A stretch of DNA of 64,000 bases from the NCBI GenBank assembly GCA_017311315.1, contig CM029663.1, forward strand, positions 22,429,412 to 22,493,411, read 5' to 3'. The notes beneath the pieces were generated by a model. The model had not been told where the DNA came from, searched no databases, and saw nothing but the letters and a program-made list of their open reading frames with translations. Source of the stretch: Dendrocalamus latiflorus. Lineage: Eukaryota; Streptophyta; Magnoliopsida; Poales; Poaceae. The position numbers and the translations under genes are program-made. Within the stretch, counting starts at the first letter, position 1, and each line of letters begins with the position of its first letter. This document shows, in pieces, positions 34,266 to 44,092 of the stretch.

Positions 34266-34700
34266 GATGGATCCAACATAGATATACAAGAAAATATAAG
34301 ATTGAACACAAGAGTGGGAGAACTCTTTCTTCCTTTCTTTATTACTTTTTCTTTCAAAAGATACGAATAATGATAATTAAAAATCTTATTTATATACTAT
34401 ATGATGAGATATCAAGTTTTTAGACCTAGGTCTAGATTTTTCAACAGGAATGACTGCAGCTGCCGTGCCGAACCCCGATTGGCACACCGCGAGGCTTGCA
34501 TGGCCAGCCACGCAAGCCCACCGAGTCACTCCCAACCCTGTCCGCTGTTCGGTTCCCATCAGGCTCCTCCTCCCAGGATCGGCCGCCTCCCCATGGATCC
34601 GTTCCAACTCAACGCCCACGTCCGCGTCGCAGCATCTGCCGTCACGGATCCGGTGTCCGCGACGCCCACCTCCCACCGCGGCTGCCGGCTGACGCCCCGC

Positions 34701-34708
34701 CACGTCAC
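34701..34708 (+). promoter_or_regulatory. ACGT-core element upstream of the glutaredoxin gene
   Basis: CACGTCAC contains the ACGT core bound by plant bZIP factors, about 115 bases upstream of the TATA box. Confidence 0.4.
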
Positions 34709-34785
34709 ATCCCCCGCGGCTCGTGTGCAGTCTGCGCGAAAGCAACCCCACGTCGCGCGGGCCCCACGAAACTACAACCCGGCGC

Positions 34786-34793
34786 TGACGTCA
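34786..34793 (+). promoter_or_regulatory. TGACGTCA bZIP/TGA-factor site
   Basis: A perfect palindromic TGACGTCA lies about 30 bases before the TATA box of the glutaredoxin gene. TGA-class bZIP proteins bind TGACG; whether they do so here is inference. Confidence 0.5.
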
Positions 34794-34822
34794 TCCGCCA
34801 CCTCACCTCCCCTGTACTCCAT

Positions 34823-34829
34823 TATATAT
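34823..34829 (+). promoter_or_regulatory. Probable TATA box of the glutaredoxin gene
   Basis: TATATAT in a CT-rich context, about 170 bases before the start codon. It implies a 5' UTR of roughly 140 bases. Confidence 0.6.
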
Positions 34830-34998
34830 CCGTCTCCCTCGCTCCCCAAGCCATTTACCACCAACGCCCAAGGCCCAACCATCGATCACACGAACCACAC
34901 CCGCGCGAGAGGAAGGGACTGAAAAAAAATTGAGGAAAACGAAACGCCAAAGCGAAAGCGCCCAAGAAGGCAAGAACGCACGCACGTAGCGGCGAGCA

Positions 34999-35418
34999 AT
35001 GTACCAGGCTATTCCCTACAGCAGCGGCCGGCCGTCGCCGGCGGCGGAGGCGTCCGTCGTCGTCAAGATGGAGACGGCGCCTCACGTGGAGGCGAAGGCG
35101 GCCGCCGCGGTGCGGGAGGACGCGGGGGAGGTGGGGAGGGCGGTGGCGGAGAGCCCGGTGCTGGTGGTGGGGAGGCGCGGGTGCTGCCTCAGCCACGTGG
35201 TGAAGCGGCTGCTGCAGGGGCTCGGGGTCAACCCCGCCGTGCACGAGGTCGCCGACGAGGCCGTGCTCGCCGGGGTTGTCCCGGCCGGCGGGGAGGCCGC
35301 GCTCCCGGCGGTGTTCGTTGGGGGCAGGCTCCTGGGTGGGCTCGACCGCCTTATGGCCGTACACATCTCCGGCGAGCTCGTGCCCATCCTCAAGAAGGCC
35401 GGTGCCCTCTGGCTTTAA
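34999..35418 (+). CDS. CC-type (ROXY-like) glutaredoxin, 139 aa
   Basis: Small land-plant-specific glutaredoxin. The family catalyses or senses thiol-disulfide exchange with glutathione and acts in the nucleus and cytosol, often by binding TGA bZIP factors. The active site is GCCLS at residues 61-65 (CCxS form). A typical helix follows (HVVKRLLQGLGV). The cis-proline region is LPAVFVGG at 102-109, followed by GRLLGGLDRLMAVH. The C-terminus ends in ALWL (136-139), the motif used for TGA interaction. The N-terminal 45 residues are Ala/Glu-rich and look disordered. The length and lack of introns fit the family. The start codon is in a fair context (GAGCAATGT). The promoter carries TGACGTCA and a TATA box, and copia B1 lies just upstream. 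Confidence 0.93.
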   Translation: MYQAIPYSSGRPSPAAEASVVVKMETAPHVEAKAAAAVREDAGEVGRAVAESPVLVVGRRGCCLSHVVKRLLQGLGVNPAVHEVADEAVLAGVVPAGGEAALPAVFVGGRLLGGLDRLMAVHISGELVPILKKAGALWL

Positions 35419-36002
35419 TTTGCAGCTTCCTCCTTTCTTTGTTTCCTTTTTTCTCCTTTCTTTGTTTCCTTTTTTCAGAAGATGGTGGTGTGGTTTAATG
35501 CTGGCCGTTGGATCGAGTTTGATATCGCAGCGGATTTCTTCTAGGATTTTGGTTTTCTTTAGGGTCGTGCTGAAAATGAGAAAAAGAAACAGAAAGCTAA
35601 TGTTACTAATTAATAGTTTACTTACTAATATTTGTTTGGTCGCGTCATCCTGTGTGATGAGTATTTACTTCCGCCATGTGAATACGGAAGACGAGCGAGA
35701 AGAAGAAGAGGGGGGCATTTACAACATCTGTACAGTCAGTCGTTTCCATTTCCGAATTAATGAGAATGAGCCGTTTGTTTTCCCAAATTTCCTGTGGCCT
35801 GGACTTTTTTATGTCTCTTTTTATTTATGTTAAACGATTAATCACCGTCCGTGTACGGCACTTTCTTCGTATTCAAGCCATGGGTGGCTGTTGACAAGGT
35901 TTGGATGACATCGCGGCAGCTTTTACTGTCAAATGATGGCTTCAGCTTACACTGGCCTGAAAAAACAGGGTATTCGTATGAAGCTACATACCACGCCAGC
36001 TA
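35419..36002. other. 3' flank of the glutaredoxin gene
   Basis: AT-rich downstream sequence that should include the 3' UTR. T-rich stretches start at 35430. No clear polyadenylation signal stands out. ORFs overlapping here are frame shadows of the gene. Confidence 0.5.
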
Positions 36003-36012
36003 GTATGTTGGT

Positions 36013-36716
36013 GAATCAAAGCTAGTTCTGGCATTGTTTCGCATCATATTTATAAAAATAGCAGTATATGATATGTATTGATAAAAATGTCATTTTTATC
36101 GTCGGCGGGCCGGGCAGCAGCGCCCGTGAGGTGATGCGTGGCGCTGTCACCGGCAGCAGGCGCCTGATGAGCACATAGAATTTCCAAAAAAATTACGTAA
36201 TAACTATTACTGTATCGGGAGGATTCACATAAAATTTCGTAATTTTTGGAGCTCGTTTGCTATATCTAAAAATTCGTAAAATTATCAAAATTGTATGAAT
36301 TTTTGAGCAACATTCGCAATGGATAAAATTACCCAAAAATTACACTGCGATGTACGTTGTGTCGGAAGGCTGTATATAAATTTTCGTAATTTTGAAGCTC
36401 ATTTGACATATTTAAAAATTTAAACAAACATTAAATGAAAAAATTAGGACAGTTACTTAGGCTGGCTAATAGTCGGTCTAATTACCTACCGTCTCCTCCC
36501 TGGGCGGCAGGCAGGCCTACTGTCTGGCCCCAGGGCAGCAGGCTGTCTGCCGTCCAGTGAGGGGGCGGCAGGTCGCTGGCAACAACGCCACGCGTCGCCT
36601 CGCGAACGCTGCCGTCCGGCCCGCCGACGACAAAAATGATATTTTTGTTAATATGCCTCGTATACTGTTATTCTTGTAAATACGATACGAAACAGTGCTA
36701 AAGCTGGCTTTGATTC
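36013..36716. mobile_element. Mutator-like element with long inverted ends
   Basis: 704 bp with terminal inverted repeats of about 110 bases (beginning GAATCAAAGC and ending GCTTTGATTC, extending to the CGTCGGCGGGCCGG block). A perfect 10-bp duplication, GTATGTTGGT, lies at 36003-36012 and 36717-36726. Long TIRs with a 9-10 bp duplication are typical of MULEs. No transposase is present. The interior holds GC-rich CGGCAGC-type motifs and AT-rich spacers. Confidence 0.87.
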
Positions 36717-36726
36717 GTATGTTGGT

Positions 36727-38135
36727 AGTCCAACAGTTGTGTTGTTCTTGATACCAAAGTACCACTCGACAATCTGTCGCTTCATTTTTCATATGAATCA
36801 GAAAAAAATTTCGCGTTTCAAACAAAATCCTTAACTACGTTCTCCGATTAGTCCTCGACTCCTCGTAGAAGAAGAGTATAAAAGCTACAGGCGACGAAAC
36901 GTAGTAGAACAACAGAGAATAAAAGCTACAGGAGACGAAACGTAACTTGAAAACTAATCGCGGTGCGCCGGCGCTACGCTATTTTGCTTCCATCGTCATG
37001 ATTTACTTCACGGAACTGCTGCACCTGTGTCGCTGTGGTCGTGATGAATGGGACAGACGAGTGCGTAAGCGGTGATGGGCGTTGGAACCGACCACAAATT
37101 TTCAGTCGTGCGGAGCAACAAATACTACGTGCTAGTGCTACTGTACTGCAGAGGAAGAAGAGAGATCCGACTTCTCTCGTGAATTTTGCACGTGCTTCGG
37201 ACGGGAACAAGGTCTAAACGCGATTCTTCCTCGGACAATCCGCGCCCGGGGGGCTGGTTCACGGGGTATGTCTTGTTGATTTTGGATTCAGCTGACGCTT
37301 GGTTGGATTGAGTGAGAAATTTGATTGATTCGGGTGTGTTTATCTTAGATCTATAGTTGTCACTTGCTTGAAGAGGGCATGCAGCCGATGCTGCCCCTGT
37401 ATGTCTTATGCGGCATTATCCCTGTATCTTATCTTTGTTTTTCGGTGTGTCCCGAAGTGCGAAGATGGCATTGTATCTCCGACGACTTTGTCCGTTCTAT
37501 GCGGCACAACAGGGCGATTGGTTTTCTGGGATATCGCCTTGTGCATGCCTTTCCTGGTCCTCTTCTTGGTGGCTTTGAGTGCCATTCGTATTGTGAGCAT
37601 GTTTCGGTTGAACAAATAACAGGACGAGTTCTCTGCTACCATTTCAAAATAGTTTATCAGGATAATATTTTTGAAGTGATTTATCAGCATTCAGTTTATT
37701 TACACAAATGCTCATACTAGGAGTAAAAATTATCAGTTGTAGCCGAAAAGAATGTACCCATAATTTCAGCCCAAATACAAGGAGGGATATCTATGGATCT
37801 ACCCTATATAGAGCGGTGAGCAAGAAAGAAGAGAAACCTCACGTCAGAATGGAGATCGCACCGTATCATCGCAGTCACACTTTCAGTTTGCCCGGCGCTG
37901 TCGGCTCCTGTACGCATTTGCCAGGACGGAGCCAGCCGCGTGTGGCTCGATCAATTGATGTTTCTCTACCACTTTGAAGAGGTGGGAGCGCGAGAGAGCA
38001 TGGTTGTCACCTGATGCGTGAACGCCCACCACCACACCAAATAGAACATGTGAGCTACATCAATCTCCCGTAGTACTATACTCGCGTAGCCACCTGCTCA
38101 GCTGCAGTGCTGCTTGGTAGTACCGATGTAACGTT
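36727..38135. other. Intergenic, no recognised gene
   Basis: An unassigned plus-strand ORF at 37368-37619 (83 aa) reads through a Cys-containing start and a hydrophobic stretch (LVFWDIALCMPFLVLFLVAL). It overlaps another ORF and matches nothing I know. A repeat copy lies at about 37640-37765. Nothing else is supported. Confidence 0.4.
37640..37765. repeat. AT-rich MITE-like repeat, copy 3
   Basis: Contains ATAGTTTATCAGGATA and GTAGCCGAAAAGAATGTACC, matching blocks in the copies near 6230-6365 and 27430-27585. Confidence 0.5.
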
Positions 38136-38140
38136 GAAAG

Positions 38141-38389
38141 TGTTGAGGAATGTCGCTGACAAGTTTAATCCAATCAATTTCTCTTCAATGTAAAGAGACG
38201 GATTAATTACAGAGTAATACAAATAGTAGATTGGAAACACAGAGATAGGTGGGAGAACTCCTGTTCTTTTCTTTATTGCTTTATCTTTTATGCATGTACA
38301 AAACACCTAATGGGACTCCCTATATATAGCCTAGTGATAAGGTACTTACCATGGGCCAAGGCTTCAAGCCACACCCAGGTTTCCCAATA
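38141..38389 (-). repeat. 3' LTR of copia B2
   Basis: 249 bp. The element-orientation start reads TATTGGGAAACC (one base off the TG end), and the end is CCTCAACA. The polypurine tract is at 38390-38402 on the minus strand. Confidence 0.85.
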
Positions 38390-38639
38390 CTCTCTCTTGG
38401 GCACTCATTTGACACGTTTATGCCTCATCAAAACTCCATAAAAACCCAGTATAAAAATTTGGAGAAAGAGTACATTATACATGTTATGCTGTGTTGCACG
38501 AATTGCCTCATTAAAAACCTTGGCCAAGAAACTTCAGGAAAACTCATCAAGGGAAAAATGGTACAATTTACCCAATTTCATTTAATCTATAGGATTTATT
38601 ATTTAGGTACTCGATCTTTGTGATCAAGTTTTAATAACG

Positions 38640-41600
38640 AACATGAAAAAAAATCTCCCTCTGAATTCTGCACCTCTCTAAGTCTCATCATTCCAATTCC
38701 TTATACGCATCTTTCAAAACCAGATACTTGGAGTGACTTAGTATATAAATCTGTAAGATTTTCACATGACTTAGTATGCAGTACCTTAATTTTGTCCATC
38801 TTTTGTAATTCATGAGCATAGAAGAAGTTGGAGTTGATATGCTTTGTGAGATGACTCTTCACGTAGCCTGTCTGCACTTGTACAACACAAACTGCATTAT
38901 CTTCATAGATAATTGTAGGAGTTTGCATGATATTCAACCCACATGACTGCTGGATGTGGTGAATCATTCGTCAGAGCTAAGCACATTCTCATGCGGTTTC
39001 GTACATTACTATGATTTCCGAGTGGTTCATCGAAGTCGCTACAAGACTTTGCTTAGATGATTTCCATGAAATTGCAGTTCCACCACACAGAAATACATAA
39101 CCTGTTTGTGACCTTGCGGTATGTGGGTCCGACAGATACTCTGCATCTACATAGCTAGTTATATTCAAGTCTTGATTATTTCTGTAGAATAACCCAAGGT
39201 CCTTACTTCCTTGGAGGTATTGAAAGATGTTCTTTATTCCCTACCAATACCTTTTGGTAGGTTCGGCACTATGCTTTGCTAACAGGTTTACGGTAAATGC
39301 AATGTCCGGTCTAGTGCAGTTCGCTAAATACATAAGTGTTCTACTACGCTTAACTATGGGAATTCCAGTCTGAGGACTTCCTCCCCCTCTTTTCTAGGTC
39401 GGTACAGATCCTTATCTTACTGTAAAGATCTCTCGATCATTGCTACTTTCGATGGATATGCCTTCTCAAAGCCAAACCTTTCTAACACCTTCTGGGCGTA
39501 GGCTGACTAATGCACTAATATCTCTTTCGGGACAAGCTCGAGCTGCAAGCCTAAGCAATATTTGATTTTACCCAAATATTTCATTTCAAATTCAGACTCT
39601 AGGTAAGAACTTGCTTCCTTTATGTCTTCCATGGTCCCGATAATATTCAAATCATCTACATATAGTGAAATTATACAAAATCCATTCTGGGATCGTCATA
39701 TAAATACACAGGGACAATCTTCATTGTTCGTGTAGCTTTTCTTGCATAGAAAGTCGCTTAACCAATTATACCACATCCTACTTAATTGCTTAAGTCCATA
39801 CAGTGATTTCCTGAGTTTCAAACTGTACAGATTTCTATTTGCTCTGTCTTGGTTCAGGACAGGGATACCTTCAGGTATTTTCGTATAAATTTCCGAATCC
39901 ATGTTTGCATAAAGGTATGCAATTACCACATCCATCAATTTCATTTCTAAGTTCAAGTTTGCTACCATTGAGATTAAGTATGTAAAGGTAATACCACTCA
40001 TGACCGGAGAATAGGTTTCTTCGTAATCAACTCCTAGACATTGAGTGAAACCTTGTGCAACAAGCCTTGCTTTATGTCTTACAACTTCATTTTTTTTCAT
40101 TTCTCTTTCGAACAAATACCCACTTATGCTCTACAGGGTGCACATGAGGAGACTTGCGGCTTACAGGCCCAAAATCTCTATTTTGTTAAGAGATAATAAT
40201 TCAGTTTTTGTTGCCTTTTTCCAATCTTCCTAATATGATCTTTTCTTACATTCAGCGAGTGATGCGGGCTCTGGATTAAAATCGATGATTGTTGCAATTT
40301 ACTTTGCAAAATAGATATCAATATTAGCTGTTGTCTGATTCATGGATTCTCCCGTGTGCACATAGTTTATAGCTATTTCATCATGAGTTGATTCTTCTTG
40401 TGCTTCTACCTGCTCACCGCTCCTTCCAGTTGCGGCGGCAAGTCACTTTAATTTTTCAGCTCTGAGGTGTGCATACATAGCCATGCTGATTTCTCCCTTC
40501 ATGGGAATGTTCAGATCTGGTATACCCTTTTTTGAAGGTGTCATACCAGTGCCAGGTCTCAACTGGCTCCCCTTTTGGTTCTGGGGAACTTCAATGATTG
40601 ACTGTATCAAATCCTTCTTATACTTTTTCACCAGGCGTCCCGGTTACTTAGGGTTCGAGGGCCGGAATTCTCGTCCTTTTATTCCGGTGCATTGTGTGTG
40701 GGCACATGCAACTTAGTCACACTCTTTAAATCATTAAAGTAGTCAGGCAGTTGGTTTGCTAATGCTTACAAATCAATGATCTTCTAGACTTCTCTATTTG
40801 TTTTACTAGTGCGTGGGTCATGTGCATGAGTTCTCGTGGCTTGCGACGTAATTTCCCGATATTTTTTATTAAGGGGTTGATTTACTCCCCCTAATGTCGG
40901 GAAACTATCCTCATCAAATATACAGTCAGCGAAATGAGCAGCATGCAAATCTCCTGTCATGGGGTCTAAATACCTGATTATGGATGTTGTCTCATAACCA
41001 ACGTATATCCCAGTCTTTTGGAAAGGACCCATTGCAGTACGTTGTGGAGAGAGTATAGGTGCATAAGCCTTGCATCCAAACCTCCGGAGATGAGAAATTT
41101 TCGGTGCTGACCCTTGCGCTAGTTGCATAGGTGAATGGATATTATATGCCGATGGTCTAAAGTTGATGAGAGTTGCTGCATGCAGGACTGCGTGTCCCCA
41201 ACATGTAGTTGGTAAATTACAATTCTGCAAAAGCGGTCGGGCAATAAATTTAATTCTCTTGATTAATGCCTCTGCTAGTCCATTCTGGGTGTAGACATAT
41301 GGTACAGAATGCTCAACTGTAATTCCCATTGCCATGTAAATAATCATCAAATGCCTTTGAAGTAAATTCTTCAACGTTGTCCATTCTAATGGACTTTATG
41401 TAATAATTATAGAACATATTTGTAATTCAAATTATCTGTGATCAGCTTTGTGAAAGTACGGTTTCTCGTAGATAATAAACATACGTGCGACCATTTCGAG
41501 GATGCATCGATGAGCACCATGAAATATTTAAATGGCCCTGATAGTGGCTGTATGGGACCGCAATTGTCTCCTTGGACGCGCTCCAGGAATGTAGAGACTT

Positions 41601-42150
41601 CATCCTTTACTTTTAGAGTGGATGGTCTAATAATTAACTTCTCGGTGATACATGTGGGGCACACAAAATCTTTGTGATTCAGAAAATTCTTTACATTAAT
41701 ATTACGTCCATGTAAATTATTAATTATATTTCTCATCATCCTAAAACCTGGGTGGCTTAATTTGTCATGGTAGAGACAGAAGAGTTCAGAGCTTCTAAAT
41801 ATTGTTTTCAGGGCAGTGTAGGCTGCGGGTGCCTTGATATTAGTGTAGTATAGCCTAGTTTCTAATGAGGAAAGTTTTTCTAATACTCTTTTTCTATTTG
41901 CCTCATGATTCGTAATGAGCAAGTATTTCTTACCATACTCTTCTTCAGTCTCAACATGGAAACCGTTGGCGCGAATATTCTTGAAACTTAGGAGAGTTCT
42001 AGTCGATTCTAGGTACAATAAGGCTTCTTGGATGATCGGCGATTGTTGTAAGTCTGCCAGCATTCTTACTAATCGACTGAAAGAATTTTGCCTCTCTCAA
42101 GATGGTATTCATTGTGCCACTGTCAGCTAAGCACACTTTCTCCATAGGGC
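38640..42150 (-). pseudogene. Degenerate copia pol of B2 (protease to RNase H)
   Basis: In element direction: protease remnant CLADSGTMNTILREAK near 42110; GAG-pre-integrase at 41407-42063 (LYHDKLSHPGFRMMRNI); integrase core and C-terminal region at 40784-41400 (NGLAEALIKRIKFIARPLLQN); reverse transcriptase around 39540-40115 (HKARLVAQGFTQCLGVDYEE) with the catalytic region near 39660; and RNase H around 38700-39230, ending FERCV. Many stops are present. Unlike B1, this copy retains RNase H. Confidence 0.88.
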
Positions 42151-42195
42151 GCCACGCGTGTTCTTCGATCCACAGAGCGATTCGTGCTGATAACG

Positions 42196-42444
42196 TGTTG
42201 AGGATCCGTCGCTGGCGAGTCCAGTCTGATCGATTCCTCTCCTATGCAAAGAGAAGGATCAACACAGAGTAACGCAAATAGTAGATTGGAAACATAGAGA
42301 TAGGTGAAAGAACTCCTGTTCTTTTCTTTATTGCTTTCTTTTTTGTGCATGTACAAAATAGCCAATAGGACTCCCTATATATAGGCTAGTGGTGAGGTGC
42401 CCACCATGGGCCAAGACTTCAAGCCAGACCCAGGTTTCCCAACA
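42196..42444 (-). repeat. 5' LTR of copia B2
   Basis: 249 bp with TGTTGGGAAACC and CCTCAACA ends in element orientation. The primer-binding region TTATCAGCACGA lies next to it at about 42180-42193 on the minus strand. CTATATATAGG near 42370-42385 is TATA-like. Confidence 0.88.
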
Positions 42445-42500
42445 GAAAGATTCTACTTCTTTTGTTTCTTCTGCCAAGGAAGGCTAGCTACGTATACTTG

Positions 42501-44092
42501 CAGGGGCGAAGCGAAGAGAAGTCTTAGTTAGGCTTCAGCCTATCCTCCTCCGGTGGCAAGAACCCAAGCACCCCCCTTGGTGGCCGGCGAGCACAGTGGG
42601 CCAGCAAGGAGGCCAATGCGACAACAACAACCATGCACCACTGGTAAGGAAAAACAAAAATAAAAAGAATCTAGTGAAGTGGTCTGCCCACTACACTCAA
42701 GAGGCCCAATAAATCTATCTCATCGGCCCACCAAAACACCAACAAGGAAACAACAACTCACAACCCGTAGCAAATTAGCAATTAGATTTTCGATTTCCAG
42801 TTTTCCAGAGAGGAGAGACTCACGTGGCTGGAGGAGCCCAATCTGGGCGTCGCCAAGGGAGGCTGATCCAGGGGCGAGGTAGCTAGACCAGGGTGCCATC
42901 GGGAAGCTGATCCAAGAGCGGCGGGAGCTGGACTTGGGCAGCGAGGGGGAGCTGAGCTGGAGTTGGCACCAGCAAACCGAGGCCAGGGGAGCCGGATCTA
43001 GCGGCGAGGGTGAGGGCCGAGCTGCCGTCCACGCCGAGGGGAGGCTGATTTGGGGGTGGGCTTGACGGGGGGAGCCGTCGCCATGCGCGGTGAGCCCGTG
43101 TCGTTGCCTATATGTGGCTTGGTGGCCCCTGTCCGAAGTGGGGACGGCCCGCCTAGTGCCTGGGGAATGGCCCGAGTGAGTCAGTGTGTTGGGGAGAGAC
43201 AAAGAGACTCGAGAGTGAGAGACTGAGAGAGAGTTGAGTTTTGGGACTTAGTGAGTGGATGAGCCGATGAGGTAATGAACTACTTCCTTCCCAACTTAGT
43301 ATTTTAGAGTTTAAACTTTTAGTCATTCAGTATTTCAGTGTATGTAAATAGTGTAGTCTTTATAATTTATTCATAGATTTATAGTTTGTATTGACAAAAA
43401 TTAATAATTTATTTATAGCTTTAAACCTTCATTCTCAACATTTTCAATGGATGTCCTGATATATCAAAACTTGCTCAACTTAAAGGATAGAATTTTTCCG
43501 TTGGTATATCGTCTCATCGAGTTGACATTGATACTTCCAGTGGCAGCGTCATCTGTTGAGAGAATATTTTAGGTAATGAATATTATCAAAACAGATTTGC
43601 GCAATAAGGTAGCGGATGAGTGGCTCAATGACTTGATGGTGTGCTACAACGAGCGAGAGATCTTTAGAAGCATTGATGATGATTAAATCATAAACCGCTT
43701 CCAAGGCATGAAGTCCCGTAGAATGCATTTGCTCTGTGATTCTAATTTGTCTCGTGATTCAAATTAACTTATTTGTGGTACGTTTCATATAATCTAAATT
43801 TTCATTGCCATTCACAATTTTGTATTATATCACTAATTTTGATATGTTTTATATATAGGTGACTTATCACTACTCTGCACTCCTGACAGAATAATTATAT
43901 ATTTTTGGGTATACGCTTTCTATTGTCGAAGTACCTACTTTGTATTTATCTATTTTTGTTGTTTGTCTTTAATTATGTAATTTTTGTATGAATTTGAAAT
44001 TTCATAGGAATAAAAACTATATTTATGTCAACTTAGTTTAGTCTTATAAATGATTTAGCTCACTCTTAATTTTATTCTTAGTTTCGTCACTG
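42501..44092 (+). mobile_element. Tip100-like hAT remnant with partial transposase
   Basis: The left end CAGGGGCGAAGCGAAG and right end TTTCGTCACTG are imperfect inverted repeats of the Tip100/hAT type. Flanking 8-mers (TATACTTG and CTCATATG) do not form a convincing duplication. The interior holds about 0.9 kb of unrecognised GC-rich sequence followed by the end of a hAT transposase gene. It is probably a deletion derivative. Confidence 0.65.
43484..43685 (+). pseudogene. hAT transposase C-terminal dimerisation region (remnant)
   Basis: The plus-strand frame reads LILPVAASSVERIF, a stop, then VMNIIKTDLRNKVADEWLNDLMVCY and EREIFRSIDDD before the terminal stop. This is the hAT dimerisation motif with its conserved SVERxFS block. 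The in-frame stop replaces the residue after VERIF, and the rest of the transposase is missing. Confidence 0.8.

Larger units (their letters stand above)
27693..34446 (-). mobile_element. Ty1/copia LTR retrotransposon B1
   Basis: A full-length but decayed minus-strand element of the A1 family. Its LTRs are at 27693-27934 (3') and 33784-34446 (5', interrupted by a hAT). An exact GGAAT duplication lies at 27688-27692 and 34447-34451. Reading in its own direction it has the 5' LTR, a GC-rich leader, a broken gag, and protease, integrase and RT remnants. RNase H is missing. The two LTRs are heavily diverged, so the insertion is old. It lies about 0.55 kb upstream of the glutaredoxin start codon. 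Confidence 0.93.
33784..34446 (-). repeat. 5' LTR of copia B1, split by a hAT insertion
   Basis: The LTR runs from 33784 to 33847 and resumes at 34274-34446. Removing the hAT (33848-34265) and one copy of its duplication restores an LTR of about 237 bp similar to the 3' LTR. Confidence 0.88.
38141..42444 (-). mobile_element. Ty1/copia LTR retrotransposon B2, gag-deleted
   Basis: A minus-strand element of the A1/B1 family with 249-bp LTRs at 38141-38389 and 42196-42444. An exact GAAAG duplication lies at 38136-38140 and 42445-42449. In its own direction the sequence goes from LTR and primer-binding region almost straight into protease, so the leader and gag are deleted. Integrase, RT and RNase H remain in broken frames. 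The two LTRs differ at roughly one position in six by eye, so it is old. Confidence 0.93.

Noticed and set aside
34401..34933. ORFs at 34401-34933 upstream of the glutaredoxin gene
   Set aside because: They cover the promoter with its TATA and bZIP boxes; Pro/Ala/Arg-rich composition and no domain.
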